Shown: piece after piece, positions 8,362 through 17,107 of the stretch
How positions within the stretch are numbered: the first letter of the stretch is position 1
How the letters are laid out: each line of letters opens with the position of its first letter
DNA from: JBDTVS01 sp040007095
Lineage (GTDB): Bacteria > Acidobacteriota > Vicinamibacteria > Vicinamibacterales > CAVVIG01
Length of the DNA: 64,000 nucleotides
Assembly: GCA_040007095.1 (NCBI GenBank)
Contig: JBDTVS010000105.1
Span: 24,865 to 88,864, forward strand
Reading direction: 5' to 3'
The notes under the pieces: generated by a model
What the model saw: the letters and a program-made list of their open reading frames with translations, nothing else
What the model was told of the DNA's origin: nothing
The model's database searches: none
Translations under genes and position numbers: made by a program

Positions 8362-9930
8362 ATGAGACGTAGAACGCGTTCGGCCGTCGTGCTCGTGGCA
8401 ATGCTCCTCGGTGCGGCAGCATATCCTGCTTCACAGTCTTCTTCTTCTGGTTCCTCGGTCGCCGCCCGGTTGAAGCAGATCGCCTATCTCAAGGCCTCGA
8501 ACCCGGTCGAAGACGCGCATTTCGGCTGCGGAGGCACGTTGACCGGACACGCCGGCAATGCCTCGGCGATCAGCGATGATGGCAACACCATCGCGATCGG
8601 TGCGCCTCACGAAAACAGTGGCGCCAAGGGCATCAACGGCAACCAGAACGATCATTCTGTCTACAGTTCCGGCGCGGTCTATGTCTTCACGCGCAGGGGC
8701 GAGACCGTGACGCAGCAGGCCTACATCAAGGCCTCGAACCCGATGGACGGCGCCAATTTCGGCTCCAGCGTCGCCCTGAGCCGCGACGGCAACACCATGG
8801 CCGTCGCCGCGTACTACGAGTCCAGCGCGGCGACCGGGATCAACGGCAATCAGGCCGACCACTCGATCTCGGAAGCCGGCGCCGTCTACGTCTTCACCCG
8901 CAACGGCACGACCTGGTCGCAGCAGGCCTACATCAAAGCCTCGAATACGGGCCAGGCCGCGGTCGGAGACGGTTTCCCCGAAGGCGACCAGTTCGGCTAC
9001 TCGATTGCGCTGAGCTCCGACGGCAACACCCTGGCGGTGGGTGCGATCGGCGAAGACAGTGCCGCGAGCGGGATCAACGGCGACCAGTCTGACAACATGG
9101 CGAATCAAGCCGGCGCCGCCTACGTCTTTACCCGAACCGGCACTGCCTGGTCGCAACAGGCGTATGTCAAAGCGTCCATGACACGCCCCAACGTGCTGTT
9201 CGGCTACTCAATCGGGCTCAACGGGAGCGGCGACACGCTCGCGGTCGCCGAGTTCGATGCGGATCGCGGGAAGGGCGCAATCTACGTGCTCTCGCGCAAC
9301 GGCGGCACGTGGTCGCATCAGGCGCGGATTCAGGCCGAGAACGCGGAGAACGGCGACTCGCTCGGCTACTCCATGGCGATCAGCGACGACGGCAACACGA
9401 TCGCGGCGGGTGCTGCCGACGAGGACTGCCTGATCCCGGGCATCAATGTCGCCGGCTGCGACAAGGACCAGCCCTCGGATACCTCTTCAGGTGCGGCATA
9501 CGTCTTCGTTCGAAGCGGAGCGACCTGGACGCAACAGGCCTTTCTCAAGTCCTCGCATCCACACCAGAGCGACTGGTTCGGCGTCCGGATTGCGCTCAGC
9601 GGCGATGGCAATACCGTCGCGGTCAGCGCGCCCCAGGAAGACGGCAAGTCGCGAGGCATCAACGGCAACCAGGAAGAGCTCGGTTCGGCGGAGGCCGGCG
9701 CCGTGTATTTCTACACGCGCAGCGGCACGACCTGGACGCAGCAGGCCTACGTCAAGAGCTCGAACTCGGACTCCTCGGATGAGTTCGGCAGCTCGATCGC
9801 GTTGAGTCAGGACGGCAAGACCATGCTCGTCGCCGCGCGCGGCGAAGACAGCGGCGCCAAGGGCGTCAACGGCAACCAGGCCGACAACTCGGTCCGGGAC
9901 GCTGGCGCGGCATACCTGTTCGTTCGATAA
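8362..9930 (+). CDS. Secreted seven-repeat FG-GAP / integrin-like beta-propeller protein
   Basis: The start at 8362 has GGAGGGGG (8353-8360) directly upstream and opens a signal peptide (MRRRTRSAVVLVAMLLGAAA). The 522-residue product is made almost wholly of seven repeats of 55-80 residues with the pattern FGxSIALSxDGNTLAVGA, GINGNQ, AGAVYVFTRxGTTWSQQAYIKASN. Seven such units fit one closed beta-propeller of the integrin alpha/FG-GAP type. The fourth repeat is short and lacks the GINGNQ loop, and the fifth has CLIPGINVAGCDKD, a possible disulfide. The protein is probably extracellular or cell-surface; the ligand is unknown. The next gene follows after 32 bases, so the two may be co-transcribed. 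Confidence 0.9.
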   Translation: MRRRTRSAVVLVAMLLGAAAYPASQSSSSGSSVAARLKQIAYLKASNPVEDAHFGCGGTLTGHAGNASAISDDGNTIAIGAPHENSGAKGINGNQNDHSVYSSGAVYVFTRRGETVTQQAYIKASNPMDGANFGSSVALSRDGNTMAVAAYYESSAATGINGNQADHSISEAGAVYVFTRNGTTWSQQAYIKASNTGQAAVGDGFPEGDQFGYSIALSSDGNTLAVGAIGEDSAASGINGDQSDNMANQAGAAYVFTRTGTAWSQQAYVKASMTRPNVLFGYSIGLNGSGDTLAVAEFDADRGKGAIYVLSRNGGTWSHQARIQAENAENGDSLGYSMAISDDGNTIAAGAADEDCLIPGINVAGCDKDQPSDTSSGAAYVFVRSGATWTQQAFLKSSHPHQSDWFGVRIALSGDGNTVAVSAPQEDGKSRGINGNQEELGSAEAGAVYFYTRSGTTWTQQAYVKSSNSDSSDEFGSSIALSQDGKTMLVAARGEDSGAKGVNGNQADNSVRDAGAAYLFVR

Positions 9931-9962
9931 CCGACGGCTTCTTCCCACGACGGAGGAGATCC

Positions 9963-11252
9963 ATGCGTAAGCACGCGTCGACGATTGCGACCGTCGCTCT
10001 CGTCCTGGCGGTAGTGTTTCTCTCGACGAGCCGCCAGCCGCCGCTTCAGGGTCAGGCGCGACCAGAGGTCAGGTTCGCCGCCGTTCCGGGCGAGAAGGGT
10101 GGCCAGGACACATTCGGCGCCTACGACATCGTGCCGGACTGGCCCAAACCGATCACGAGTTTGCCTGGCCACGACAAATGGACGTGGGGAGCCGGTCAGA
10201 GCGTGTTCGCCGCGAGCCCGAACCGCATCTTCATCTTGCAGCGCGGCGAGCTGCCGAACATCACGCGGCCGGCGACGATCAAGCTTCCTCAACTTGGCCC
10301 GGGCATCGAGTTCCCGAATTTCCGTCTGCCCTGGCGCGACGCGACGACCGCCAGCCCCCCAGGGGCACTCGAGCGGGACGGCAAAGTGGGCGACGATTCC
10401 GACGTCGGCAAGCCAGGCGTCGATTACCGCTGGGAGCATTGCATCGTCGTCGTCGACGGCGAGGGCAAGATCATCGAGGATTGGACGCAGTGGGACAAGA
10501 TGTTGCGGCGCCCTCACGCGGTGTACATCAGTCCGTACGATCCGGAGAAGCGCGTCTGGGTTGTCGACGACTACCGTCATGCCATCTTCGTGTTCAGCAA
10601 CGACGGCAAGAAGCTGCTGCAGACGATCGGCGAGCCCAACGTGCATGCGTCGGACGACAAGCACTTCTACCGGCCGACGTTCATGGCGTGGCTGCCCGAC
10701 GGGACGTTCTTCGTTGCCGACGGGTACGCCAACACACGAGTCGTGAAGTTCGACAAAAACGGCAAGTATCTGATGACGTGGGGACAGCCGGGCGCCTCCG
10801 GCCGCGGTGCCCCGCCCGAGAAGCGTCCCAGCTACTTCAACAACGTCCACGGGATTGCCGTCGATCCGCAGACGCGCCGGGTGTTCGTCAACGACCGCGG
10901 CAACCACCGCGTGCAGGTCTTCGACGAGAACGGCAAGTATCTCAACGAGTGGAGCTTCGGGCCGCCGCCGTCGGATATCCACCTGTTCATCATCGGCGCC
11001 GATCGGTATCTGTGGGCCGCGGACCGTGGAACGTCCAAGATGCTGAAATACGATCTGGACGGCAACTTCCTCTACTCCTGGGGCACCTGGGGAGATTTCC
11101 CTGGGGGCTTCTGGGGCGTGCACGGGCTGAGCGTCGATTCCGACGGCAATTTCTACGTGGCCGAAGTGGACAGCGGGCGCGCGCAGAAATTCCGGCCGCG
11201 CCGCGGCGCGAATCCCGCATTCCTGGTCGGCAAGCCGGTGGCCCCTCAGTAA
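9963..11252 (+). CDS. Secreted NHL-repeat six-bladed beta-propeller (peptidylglycine amidating-lyase-like)
   Basis: A GGAGGAGAT site (9951-9959) precedes the ATG. The 429-residue protein has an N-terminal signal or anchor (residues 1-24) and repeated NHL blades: RPHAVYISPYDPEKRVWVVDD, RPTFMAWLPDGTFFVADGYAN, NVHGIAVDPQTRRVFVNDRGN, GVHGLSVDSDGNFYVAEVDSG. The arrangement, with YxN/HxV dyads and a closing blade, resembles the lyase domain of peptidylglycine alpha-amidating enzymes, but bacterial NHL proteins with this look mostly have no known activity. It follows the FG-GAP gene closely, so both may be exported propellers of one operon. The stop is the first base run of an inverted repeat. Confidence 0.85.
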   Translation: MRKHASTIATVALVLAVVFLSTSRQPPLQGQARPEVRFAAVPGEKGGQDTFGAYDIVPDWPKPITSLPGHDKWTWGAGQSVFAASPNRIFILQRGELPNITRPATIKLPQLGPGIEFPNFRLPWRDATTASPPGALERDGKVGDDSDVGKPGVDYRWEHCIVVVDGEGKIIEDWTQWDKMLRRPHAVYISPYDPEKRVWVVDDYRHAIFVFSNDGKKLLQTIGEPNVHASDDKHFYRPTFMAWLPDGTFFVADGYANTRVVKFDKNGKYLMTWGQPGASGRGAPPEKRPSYFNNVHGIAVDPQTRRVFVNDRGNHRVQVFDENGKYLNEWSFGPPPSDIHLFIIGADRYLWAADRGTSKMLKYDLDGNFLYSWGTWGDFPGGFWGVHGLSVDSDGNFYVAEVDSGRAQKFRPRRGANPAFLVGKPVAPQ

Positions 11253-11340
11253 TGGGGTAATGGGGCGATGGAGTGGAGCAATAAGACTGTCCAAAGCCCC
11301 ATTTACCCCGTCACTCCATTGCTCCATCATCCCATTCGCC
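11253..11340. repeat. Imperfect inverted repeat of TGGGGTAAT / GGAGTGGAGCAAT units
   Basis: The G-rich half (about 11254-11282) pairs imperfectly with the C-rich half (about 11296-11340); the best stretches are GGGGTAATGGGGC against GCCCCATTTACCCC and GGAGCAAT against ATTGCTCC. It begins at the stop of the NHL gene and ends 3 bases before the proposed GTG start of the next gene, so it separates the two and may terminate transcription. Confidence 0.65.
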
Positions 11341-11343
11341 CAC

Positions 11344-14300
11344 GTGCCCGGCCTCCTGTACTTTTTGTTCTTCTCCTCGGGCCTGAGCGGGCTCGTCTAT
11401 CAGGTCGTCTGGGTTCGCGTCTTCGGCAACGTCTTCGGGAACACCGTGCACTCGACCTCCCTGGTCGTCGCGGTGTTCATGCTCGGTCTCGGCGTCGGCA
11501 GCTACCTCGCCGGCGCGTGGGCGGACCGTCGGTACTCGGCCGAACCTGACGCCATCGTGCGAGCCGCCTCATTGCCAGGGTCCGGACCATGGCGGCCAAA
11601 CAGCCTGCTTCGCGCGTACGGATATGTCGAGCTGATGATCGGCGCCTCGGGGCTTGCCGTGTCTCTGCTGCTGCCGCATCTCGATCGAATCTCCGCATTG
11701 GTTTCCTCTTACTCGCGTGAGGCGTCGGGCTGGTACGCGCTCTCGACCACGTCGTACGTGGCACGGGCCGGGATCGCCGTCGCGTTGCTGACGCCGGTCA
11801 CGATTCTGATGGGCGGCACGCTGACGCTCCTGATTCGCCATCTGGTTCGACTGGATGTCGAGAGGGAAGGACGACGAATCGCCACTCTCTACGGCGTCAA
11901 TACCGCGGGTGCCGCATTCGGCGCATTCCTCACCGACTTCGCGTTGGTCCCCTCCCTGGGTCTGCACGGAACGCAATTGATCGCGGTGGCCTTGAATCTT
12001 CTGATCGGAATCGGTGCGCTGTGGATGGCGCGGCGCGCCGAGCAGAGATTCCGTCGGGAGGTTGGGCAAGAGGTCAGCCAGAAGGTCCGGCTGAAGCCGG
12101 ACGCTACGTACGGCGGACCTGGCGCGGCGAGGAAACGCGGGAAGTCCCGCGGCGCTCGTGTTCGCCTCCCGGCGAAGGCTGGCACCGCCGGTAGACGTGA
12201 CGTCTTGCACGACGAAACGTACGACGACACGACAAGCGTAGGTGGCACCGGTCACGACCAGGCGAACCGCGACACGCCAGGCGTACGGCGAGACGATCGG
12301 TCGCCGCACGACGATCAGTCGCAGCAGAATGCCGCACTCGCTCTGACCGGAGTGGCGCTGGCGATGACCGGCTTCGCGGCGATGGGCACCGAGATCCTGT
12401 GGTTTCGCCACCTGACCATCCTGCTCGGCCAATGGCGCGCCGTGTTCTCTCTGCTGTTGACGGTCATCCTCCTCAGCACCGGCGCGGGCTCGCTGCTCGC
12501 GGGCTCTCTGCTCCGCCGGTCAGGGTCGTCGTCTGCGAGAGCCGCGAACACGTTGATGGTCGTACAAGGGCTCTTTGTCGCGTGCACGCTGCTGGGACTG
12601 GCGCTGGCGGATGCCGCGCGTATCGGCGACATCGTCAGGGCCGATCCGTTGTACCGGGCATTCGCGGGGCGGGAGGTGGACGCGGCGCTCGTCGTACCGG
12701 TGGGATTGGCGCGAACCTTCACTGAGCTTTGGTTCAACGTGAGACCGATTCTGCTGGAAGTTGGGCTTCCCTCGCTGCTGATGGGATTCGGTTTTCCGCT
12801 CGGCAACGCAATCATCCAGCGTGCGCAGCTCGTTGTCGGCCGCCGCGCCGGCATTCTGTATCTGTGCAACACCGCCGGTGCGGTCTGCGGGTCCCTCGCC
12901 GCCGGTTTCCTGCTCCTGCCACGACTCGGTATTCAGTCGAGTGCGGTAGTGCTGACCATCGCCGCCGCCGCGGCAATCGTGCCCGTATACTTCGCCAGCC
13001 GCGGACTCGAGACAGCCACGACGTCTTCAGCAGGCCGGTCCATTCCAGGCCGGAGGCCCGCCGCCTTCGCCGTCTCCGCCCTCGTCAGTGCGGCGTCGAT
13101 TGGGTGGTGGTTCCTGCTGCCAACGGACTACGTCCTGACGCGGGCGCTGACACCATCGGACAAGCTGGAGCAGCTGTTGACGGTTCGCGAAGGGCTGACG
13201 GAAGTCGTTGCGGTCACCGACGTGCCCGGCAAGGGAAGGCGTCTGCTGACCAACGGGCACCCGATGTCGTCGACGACCGTGTTCGCTCAGCGGTACATGC
13301 GAGCGATGGCTCACATTCCCCTGCTGGCCATCGATCATCCTGAGGCGGCGCTGGTCATCGGGTTCGGCGTCGGAAACAGCACGCACGCGGCGACGCTCCA
13401 TCCATCGATTCGGCGCGTCGACGTGGCGGATTTGTCCCGGGATATTCTCGGCAGCGCCGGATACTTTCGCGACGTCAATCGCGACGTACTTGCCGACCCG
13501 CGGGTCCATGTGTACGTGAACGACGGACGCCATCACCTCCAGATGCAGCCGGCAGCTTCGTACGACTTGATCACGCTGGAGCCGCCGCCGATTGGCTATG
13601 CCGGCGTAGCAGCGCTCTATTCAACCGAGTTCTACGCGCTGGCACGGACGCGCCTCAAGCCGAAGGGTTACGTCAGTCAGTGGCTCCCGGCGTACCAGGT
13701 TCCGGGCGCAACGACCCTGGCGATGATCCGGGCGTTTGTGGACGTGTTTCCACACGCCGTGCTGATCTCGGGTGCGGAAGCGGATCTGCTGCTTCTCGGG
13801 ACCAACGATTCGCGAATAGAGATCCACCCTGGCAGACTGTCGGCGGCGCTCGCCCGGGCGCCGGCTGCCCAGGCGGATCTGCGCCGGCTGGATCTTGGGA
13901 GCGTGCGCGAGATCGTCGGCACCTTCGTCGGATCGTCGCAACGGCTTAGGCAAGCGACTCTCGAGTCAACGCCTGTGAGTGATGACCGGCCGATCCAGGA
14001 GTATGGCGTGAGCTCGGTGCTGAACCCCGGTGAGGCGGTCCCGGGTTCGATTGTCGATCTGGGCGGATGCGCGTCGTGGTGTCCGGCGTGCTTTGTCGAC
14101 GGCCAGCCGGTCCCGATGGCGGAAGGACTGGATTCCTACCTGGCACTGATGGGCCGTGCCTACGGAGCATCGCACGCCGACGTGGAGCGCGCCCGCGCTC
14201 TGGCCGAACAGTGGCACCGCGTGATCGCCGGCAGCGCCTACCTTGGCGCGATCGTTCCCGAATCGGCCGACGTGCACAACCTCCTGGGAATCGCCCTCGC

Positions 14301-14523
14301 CACAAAGGGGCGGATCGAGGATGCGATTTCTGAGTTTCGTGAGGCGCTGCGGTTGGATCCGGAATCGGCGGTGACCTGCTGGCATCTCGGCGCCGCGCTC
14401 GCCTCACGCGGATCGCGTCAGGAAGCGATCGAGTTTCTGCGCCGGTCGGTGCGGCTCGATCCGAACAATCCACAGGCGCGCGACGATCTCGAAAGCATGA
14501 TCGCCCTCGACGGCGGCCGCTGA
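11344..14523 (+). CDS. Membrane-embedded spermidine-synthase-like methyltransferase fold with C-terminal TPRs
   Basis: I start this 1059-residue protein at GTG 11344, because longer in-frame versions would read through the preceding inverted repeat. Two membrane blocks (about residues 1-235 and 330-600) hold roughly ten to fourteen helices of the 'fused MFS/spermidine synthase' type (GLSGLVYQVVWVRVFG). Residues 640-880 carry a spermidine-synthase-like Rossmann domain: LVIGFGVGNSTHAA (SAM/dcSAM loop), VHVYVNDGRHHL and LITLEPPPIG. Two TPRs close the chain (about 977-1050). Between the membrane blocks is an odd charged linker (about 239-329) that contains VRLKPDATY, a translated copy of a dispersed palindrome. 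Aminopropyl transfer is not proven for such fusions. Confidence 0.88.
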   Translation: MPGLLYFLFFSSGLSGLVYQVVWVRVFGNVFGNTVHSTSLVVAVFMLGLGVGSYLAGAWADRRYSAEPDAIVRAASLPGSGPWRPNSLLRAYGYVELMIGASGLAVSLLLPHLDRISALVSSYSREASGWYALSTTSYVARAGIAVALLTPVTILMGGTLTLLIRHLVRLDVEREGRRIATLYGVNTAGAAFGAFLTDFALVPSLGLHGTQLIAVALNLLIGIGALWMARRAEQRFRREVGQEVSQKVRLKPDATYGGPGAARKRGKSRGARVRLPAKAGTAGRRDVLHDETYDDTTSVGGTGHDQANRDTPGVRRDDRSPHDDQSQQNAALALTGVALAMTGFAAMGTEILWFRHLTILLGQWRAVFSLLLTVILLSTGAGSLLAGSLLRRSGSSSARAANTLMVVQGLFVACTLLGLALADAARIGDIVRADPLYRAFAGREVDAALVVPVGLARTFTELWFNVRPILLEVGLPSLLMGFGFPLGNAIIQRAQLVVGRRAGILYLCNTAGAVCGSLAAGFLLLPRLGIQSSAVVLTIAAAAAIVPVYFASRGLETATTSSAGRSIPGRRPAAFAVSALVSAASIGWWFLLPTDYVLTRALTPSDKLEQLLTVREGLTEVVAVTDVPGKGRRLLTNGHPMSSTTVFAQRYMRAMAHIPLLAIDHPEAALVIGFGVGNSTHAATLHPSIRRVDVADLSRDILGSAGYFRDVNRDVLADPRVHVYVNDGRHHLQMQPAASYDLITLEPPPIGYAGVAALYSTEFYALARTRLKPKGYVSQWLPAYQVPGATTLAMIRAFVDVFPHAVLISGAEADLLLLGTNDSRIEIHPGRLSAALARAPAAQADLRRLDLGSVREIVGTFVGSSQRLRQATLESTPVSDDRPIQEYGVSSVLNPGEAVPGSIVDLGGCASWCPACFVDGQPVPMAEGLDSYLALMGRAYGASHADVERARALAEQWHRVIAGSAYLGAIVPESADVHNLLGIALATKGRIEDAISEFREALRLDPESAVTCWHLGAALASRGSRQEAIEFLRRSVRLDPNNPQARDDLESMIALDGGR
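12085..12118. repeat. VRLKPD palindrome, in-gene copy a
   Basis: The stretch holds GTCCGGCTGAAGCCGGAC (12085-12102), a hairpin with 7-base arms, followed by a TACGTA-type tail (12105-12110). It is read in the membrane/spermidine-synthase gene as K-V-R-L-K-P-D-A-T-Y. Related copies are at 29046-29064, 47199-47240 and 55965-56002. Confidence 0.75.
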
Positions 14524-15001
14524 AACCATCTTCGCGAGAGCCGTCGTCGATGTGGAACCTCGCTTCACACTGAGCAAGGCCAGCGCTCCGCATTCGCTGC
14601 GGCTTCCGCGGACCGCCGCAGCATTGTTGCTTCGTCGCGAGCCCTTAGTCTGCCAATCCTCGAACATTTCAGTGAAGAGAAGGGGCCTTCCGAACCCACA
14701 AATCGGACGGAACTGCTGATGAGTTCGGCGGCCTCCGTTTTGCATTGATGCGTGTGTCTACCCGGTGACTGGCAGTCGGGTGCGGATGTCTTGTTCGCTC
14801 CAATCGAGGTAGACGTTGGATCTCTCGCAGGACTGGGAAGTTTCGCCCCAACGAAATTCGGCACTCGATTTGGAAATCAAGTGGCGAGTGAGTTCGCGAC
14901 GCGAGGAAACCGGGCCTTGGAGCGGTGTTCGACCAAGACCATGATGCCAACCACGTGGATGCCGATGGAGGATTTGTTCTAAGCGCGAGGAGACAGGTGA
15001 C
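14524..15001. other. Non-coding gap of 478 bp
   Basis: Short open frames exist on both strands, but none has a ribosome site, recognisable motif or codon pattern like the neighbours. The last bases hold the ribosome site of the small gene at 15002. Confidence 0.5.
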
Positions 15002-15274
15002 ATGGCCACTATGAAGAGCAACCGTTTCGCCGGGGTAGTCTTTCGTAACACAGATGCAGCGCCGCCAGAGTCACTGGAGATGCGGGCTGCAAGAATCGAC
15101 CAATTGGGCGTGGATCGTTCCCACTTCGCCCGATACGCGCTTCCTATCGCGTCGCCGGAAATGGCACGAGGCGAGCAGCGGCTCGAACGCCGGTTCGGTC
15201 GGAGCGACGTCACGACAGCAGAAAAACTCGAGGCCTGGCGGCACTTTCTCGGGATCGCAGAGGAAAGTCGGTGA
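15002..15274 (+). CDS. Small hypothetical protein
   Basis: This 90-residue protein has a reasonable start: GAGGAG at 14987-14992, nine bases before the ATG. The sequence is charged and soluble (MATMKSNRFAGVVFRN, then RGEQRLERRFGR and EKLEAWRHFLG near the end), with no signal peptide or membrane segment. I do not recognise the family. It stands alone between two long genes on a strand shared with the upstream gene. A real gene is likely but not certain. Confidence 0.5.
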   Translation: MATMKSNRFAGVVFRNTDAAPPESLEMRAARIDQLGVDRSHFARYALPIASPEMARGEQRLERRFGRSDVTTAEKLEAWRHFLGIAEESR

Positions 15275-15426
15275 TGGCCGTTTCTGCGGCAACATCGCCG
15301 CACAGCACGCCGAACAGTCGCGTGCTGTGCTAGAGAGGCAACACCGATTGACGTCAGACCGTCAGTCGATCCGGTGAACCGACCGACGCAAACCGTCGCC
15401 GATCGACAAAACCGCACGTCCGCTGG

Positions 15427-16245
15427 TCATTTGGCGGGCGGCGCGGTGGCGGCCGGTTTGTACAGGTTGTCGTTGAACTGCTGATTTTCGCGGACCGAAC
15501 AGATCTGCTGGTAGCGTAAGAACCCCGTTTTCGAAATCGTGAAGTTCCGATGCCCGGTCCACGGCTTCGTGTACGCGCCCGGGTCGTCGATCGTCAGGTC
15601 GAGCTCCAGCGTCGTCGCGTCCACCCGCTTGTAGCGCTCGATCAGGTGCAACTGCTCCGTGTGCGGATGCCCCATCTGATCCAGCCACGTCTTGTCGTTG
15701 AACCCCACCGTGTCCACCACCAGCGTGTTCCCGTTCTCATACGACCCGATCGAGTGGCCCCACCACTGCGGGTCCGGGTCCGCCGGATGCTTCGCATTCA
15801 GCCACACCACCCGATAGTAGGGCCCCAGCTCGTACAGCACATACACCGCCTCGGCCGATTGCACGAACTTCGTCTTGATCGGCCATAAGTAGATGTGCGG
15901 CACCCCCGGCGGCTCGCAATACAGCACCTGCGGGTCCGTCGTCTCCCCGAAAAAGGGGTTGGGCCCGGTCGACGGTTTTTCCGCCAGGGTCTTCTCTCGC
16001 GCCCACGGCAGATACGGAATGTCGTCTTCCTGGCCCCGTTTCCGCCCGCCCTGGTCCGACAGGCTGAAGCTCTGCCCGAAGCCCCCACGGCGCGGATCCG
16101 GCGTCCAGTCTCCCGATAAGTCCGGGACCCCCGCCGCGCTGCCCTGGCCACCCGCCGCCACGGCCGCGCCGCGCGTCCCCACCCGCGCGACCCCCAGCGG
16201 GATCGCCAGCACGACCAGCACGGACAGCGTGAACCGATGTCGCAT
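15427..16245 (-). CDS. Secreted Trp-rich protein of the DUF6152-associated family, copy 1
   Basis: The start at 16245 (MRHRFTLSVLVVLAIP) has AAAGG upstream and gives a signal peptide; the product has 272 residues. The mature protein shows the family blocks: PDLSGDWTPDP near the N-terminus, LYCEPPGVPHIYLWP, RVVWLNAKHPADPDPQWWGH, NTLVVDTVGFNDKTWLD, MGHPHTEQLHLIERYKR and LTIDDPGAYTKPW. No enzyme family comes to mind; conserved His (HPHTEQLH) and Trp residues suggest a periplasmic binding role. A DUF6152 gene lies just upstream on the same strand, the same pairing as at 22.1-23.3 kb. Three paralogues are in this window (20381, 22083, 32818). Function unknown. Confidence 0.85.
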   Translation of the reverse strand: MRHRFTLSVLVVLAIPLGVARVGTRGAAVAAGGQGSAAGVPDLSGDWTPDPRRGGFGQSFSLSDQGGRKRGQEDDIPYLPWAREKTLAEKPSTGPNPFFGETTDPQVLYCEPPGVPHIYLWPIKTKFVQSAEAVYVLYELGPYYRVVWLNAKHPADPDPQWWGHSIGSYENGNTLVVDTVGFNDKTWLDQMGHPHTEQLHLIERYKRVDATTLELDLTIDDPGAYTKPWTGHRNFTISKTGFLRYQQICSVRENQQFNDNLYKPAATAPPAK

Positions 16246-16393
16246 ATATCGCCTTTCTGAGGTTGCAAGACCAGGGGCCGCAGGCCCCGGCCGCGCCCGG
16301 CGCCTGACCCGTTTCAGCCACGGGGGCGCCGACGAGACGTTTCGACCACACCTTTCGCTGCCGGACGTGCCCGGGCCGGTCGTGGTTCTCGCG

Positions 16394-16837
16394 CTATTTG
16401 CCCGCCGGGGGAGCAGGCGGGGCGGCCGCGCCGGGCGCCGGCCCTCCCCGGCCAGCGGACAGCTCGGTCCCGTTCGCCAACACGATCTTCTGCAGATTCC
16501 CCACCGGCGCGCCATTCTTCGCCACGAAGACATACACGGTGACCTGCTCACCGATCGTCAGCGACTTCCGCGTCCACCCCAGCTCCAGCATCACCTGCGG
16601 CGGCTCGGTCGCGGCCGTCCAGTGGGTGACGCCCTTTTCGTCGGTCACGTCGAAAAAGATCTGGTTGTGCGGATTGGTCCACTCGAACTTCGTGAGCGTC
16701 CCTTTCATCACCACCGGCTTGCTCATGTCGTACACGTTCGCGGTTCCGTGGTGCGCGATCAACGGCTTGGAGCCAAGGAGAAGACCGACGCCCACGACCA
16801 TCGTGAACAAGATCTGGAATGTCACAGTGCGCTTCAC
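16394..16837 (-). CDS. Secreted DUF6152 family protein, copy 2
   Basis: The proposed start is GTG 16837, five bases behind GGAGG; an ATG at 16849 is in frame but has no ribosome site. The 147-residue product has a hydrophobic signal (TVTFQILFTMVVGVGLLLG), the AHHG motif after cleavage, FEWTNPHNQIFFDV, VTHWTAATEPP and IGEQVTVYVF, all typical of DUF6152, and a Pro/Ala-rich tail. The Trp-rich gene at 15427-16245 follows after about 150 bp on the same strand, and I infer a two-gene unit. Function of the family is not established. Confidence 0.87.
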   Translation of the reverse strand: MKRTVTFQILFTMVVGVGLLLGSKPLIAHHGTANVYDMSKPVVMKGTLTKFEWTNPHNQIFFDVTDEKGVTHWTAATEPPQVMLELGWTRKSLTIGEQVTVYVFVAKNGAPVGNLQKIVLANGTELSAGRGGPAPGAAAPPAPPAGK

Positions 16838-17107
16838 GTCTGCCTCCATTGCATGAACAACTTGCGACCGCAGGGCGAACTCTCGCTGAAAACCGTACAC
16901 AGTTGGCCTGATACGGTCAAGCACGACGGCCTGTGAACCTGGCGGCTTGCGCCTGTCCCCCGGTCTGGCCGCCCGCCTCGCGAAACAGCCGCAAGTGGAA
17001 ATGCGACGCCAACAGCTGCAGCATCAAAACGATGAGCACCGACTTGGCAAGTATCAGCGCCCAGCGGGCGGACATCACGAGCAGATCGCGCGCGCGCCGC
17101 GTCCGAC

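Noticed and set aside
7621..9930. Operon joining DUF6152 copy 1 with the FG-GAP gene
   Set aside because: A 162-bp structured repeat and a 150-bp gap separate them, so joint transcription is not supported.
14752..14982. Small open frame of 76 codons before the gene at 15002
   Set aside because: No ribosome site, no motif, no support from codon pattern.
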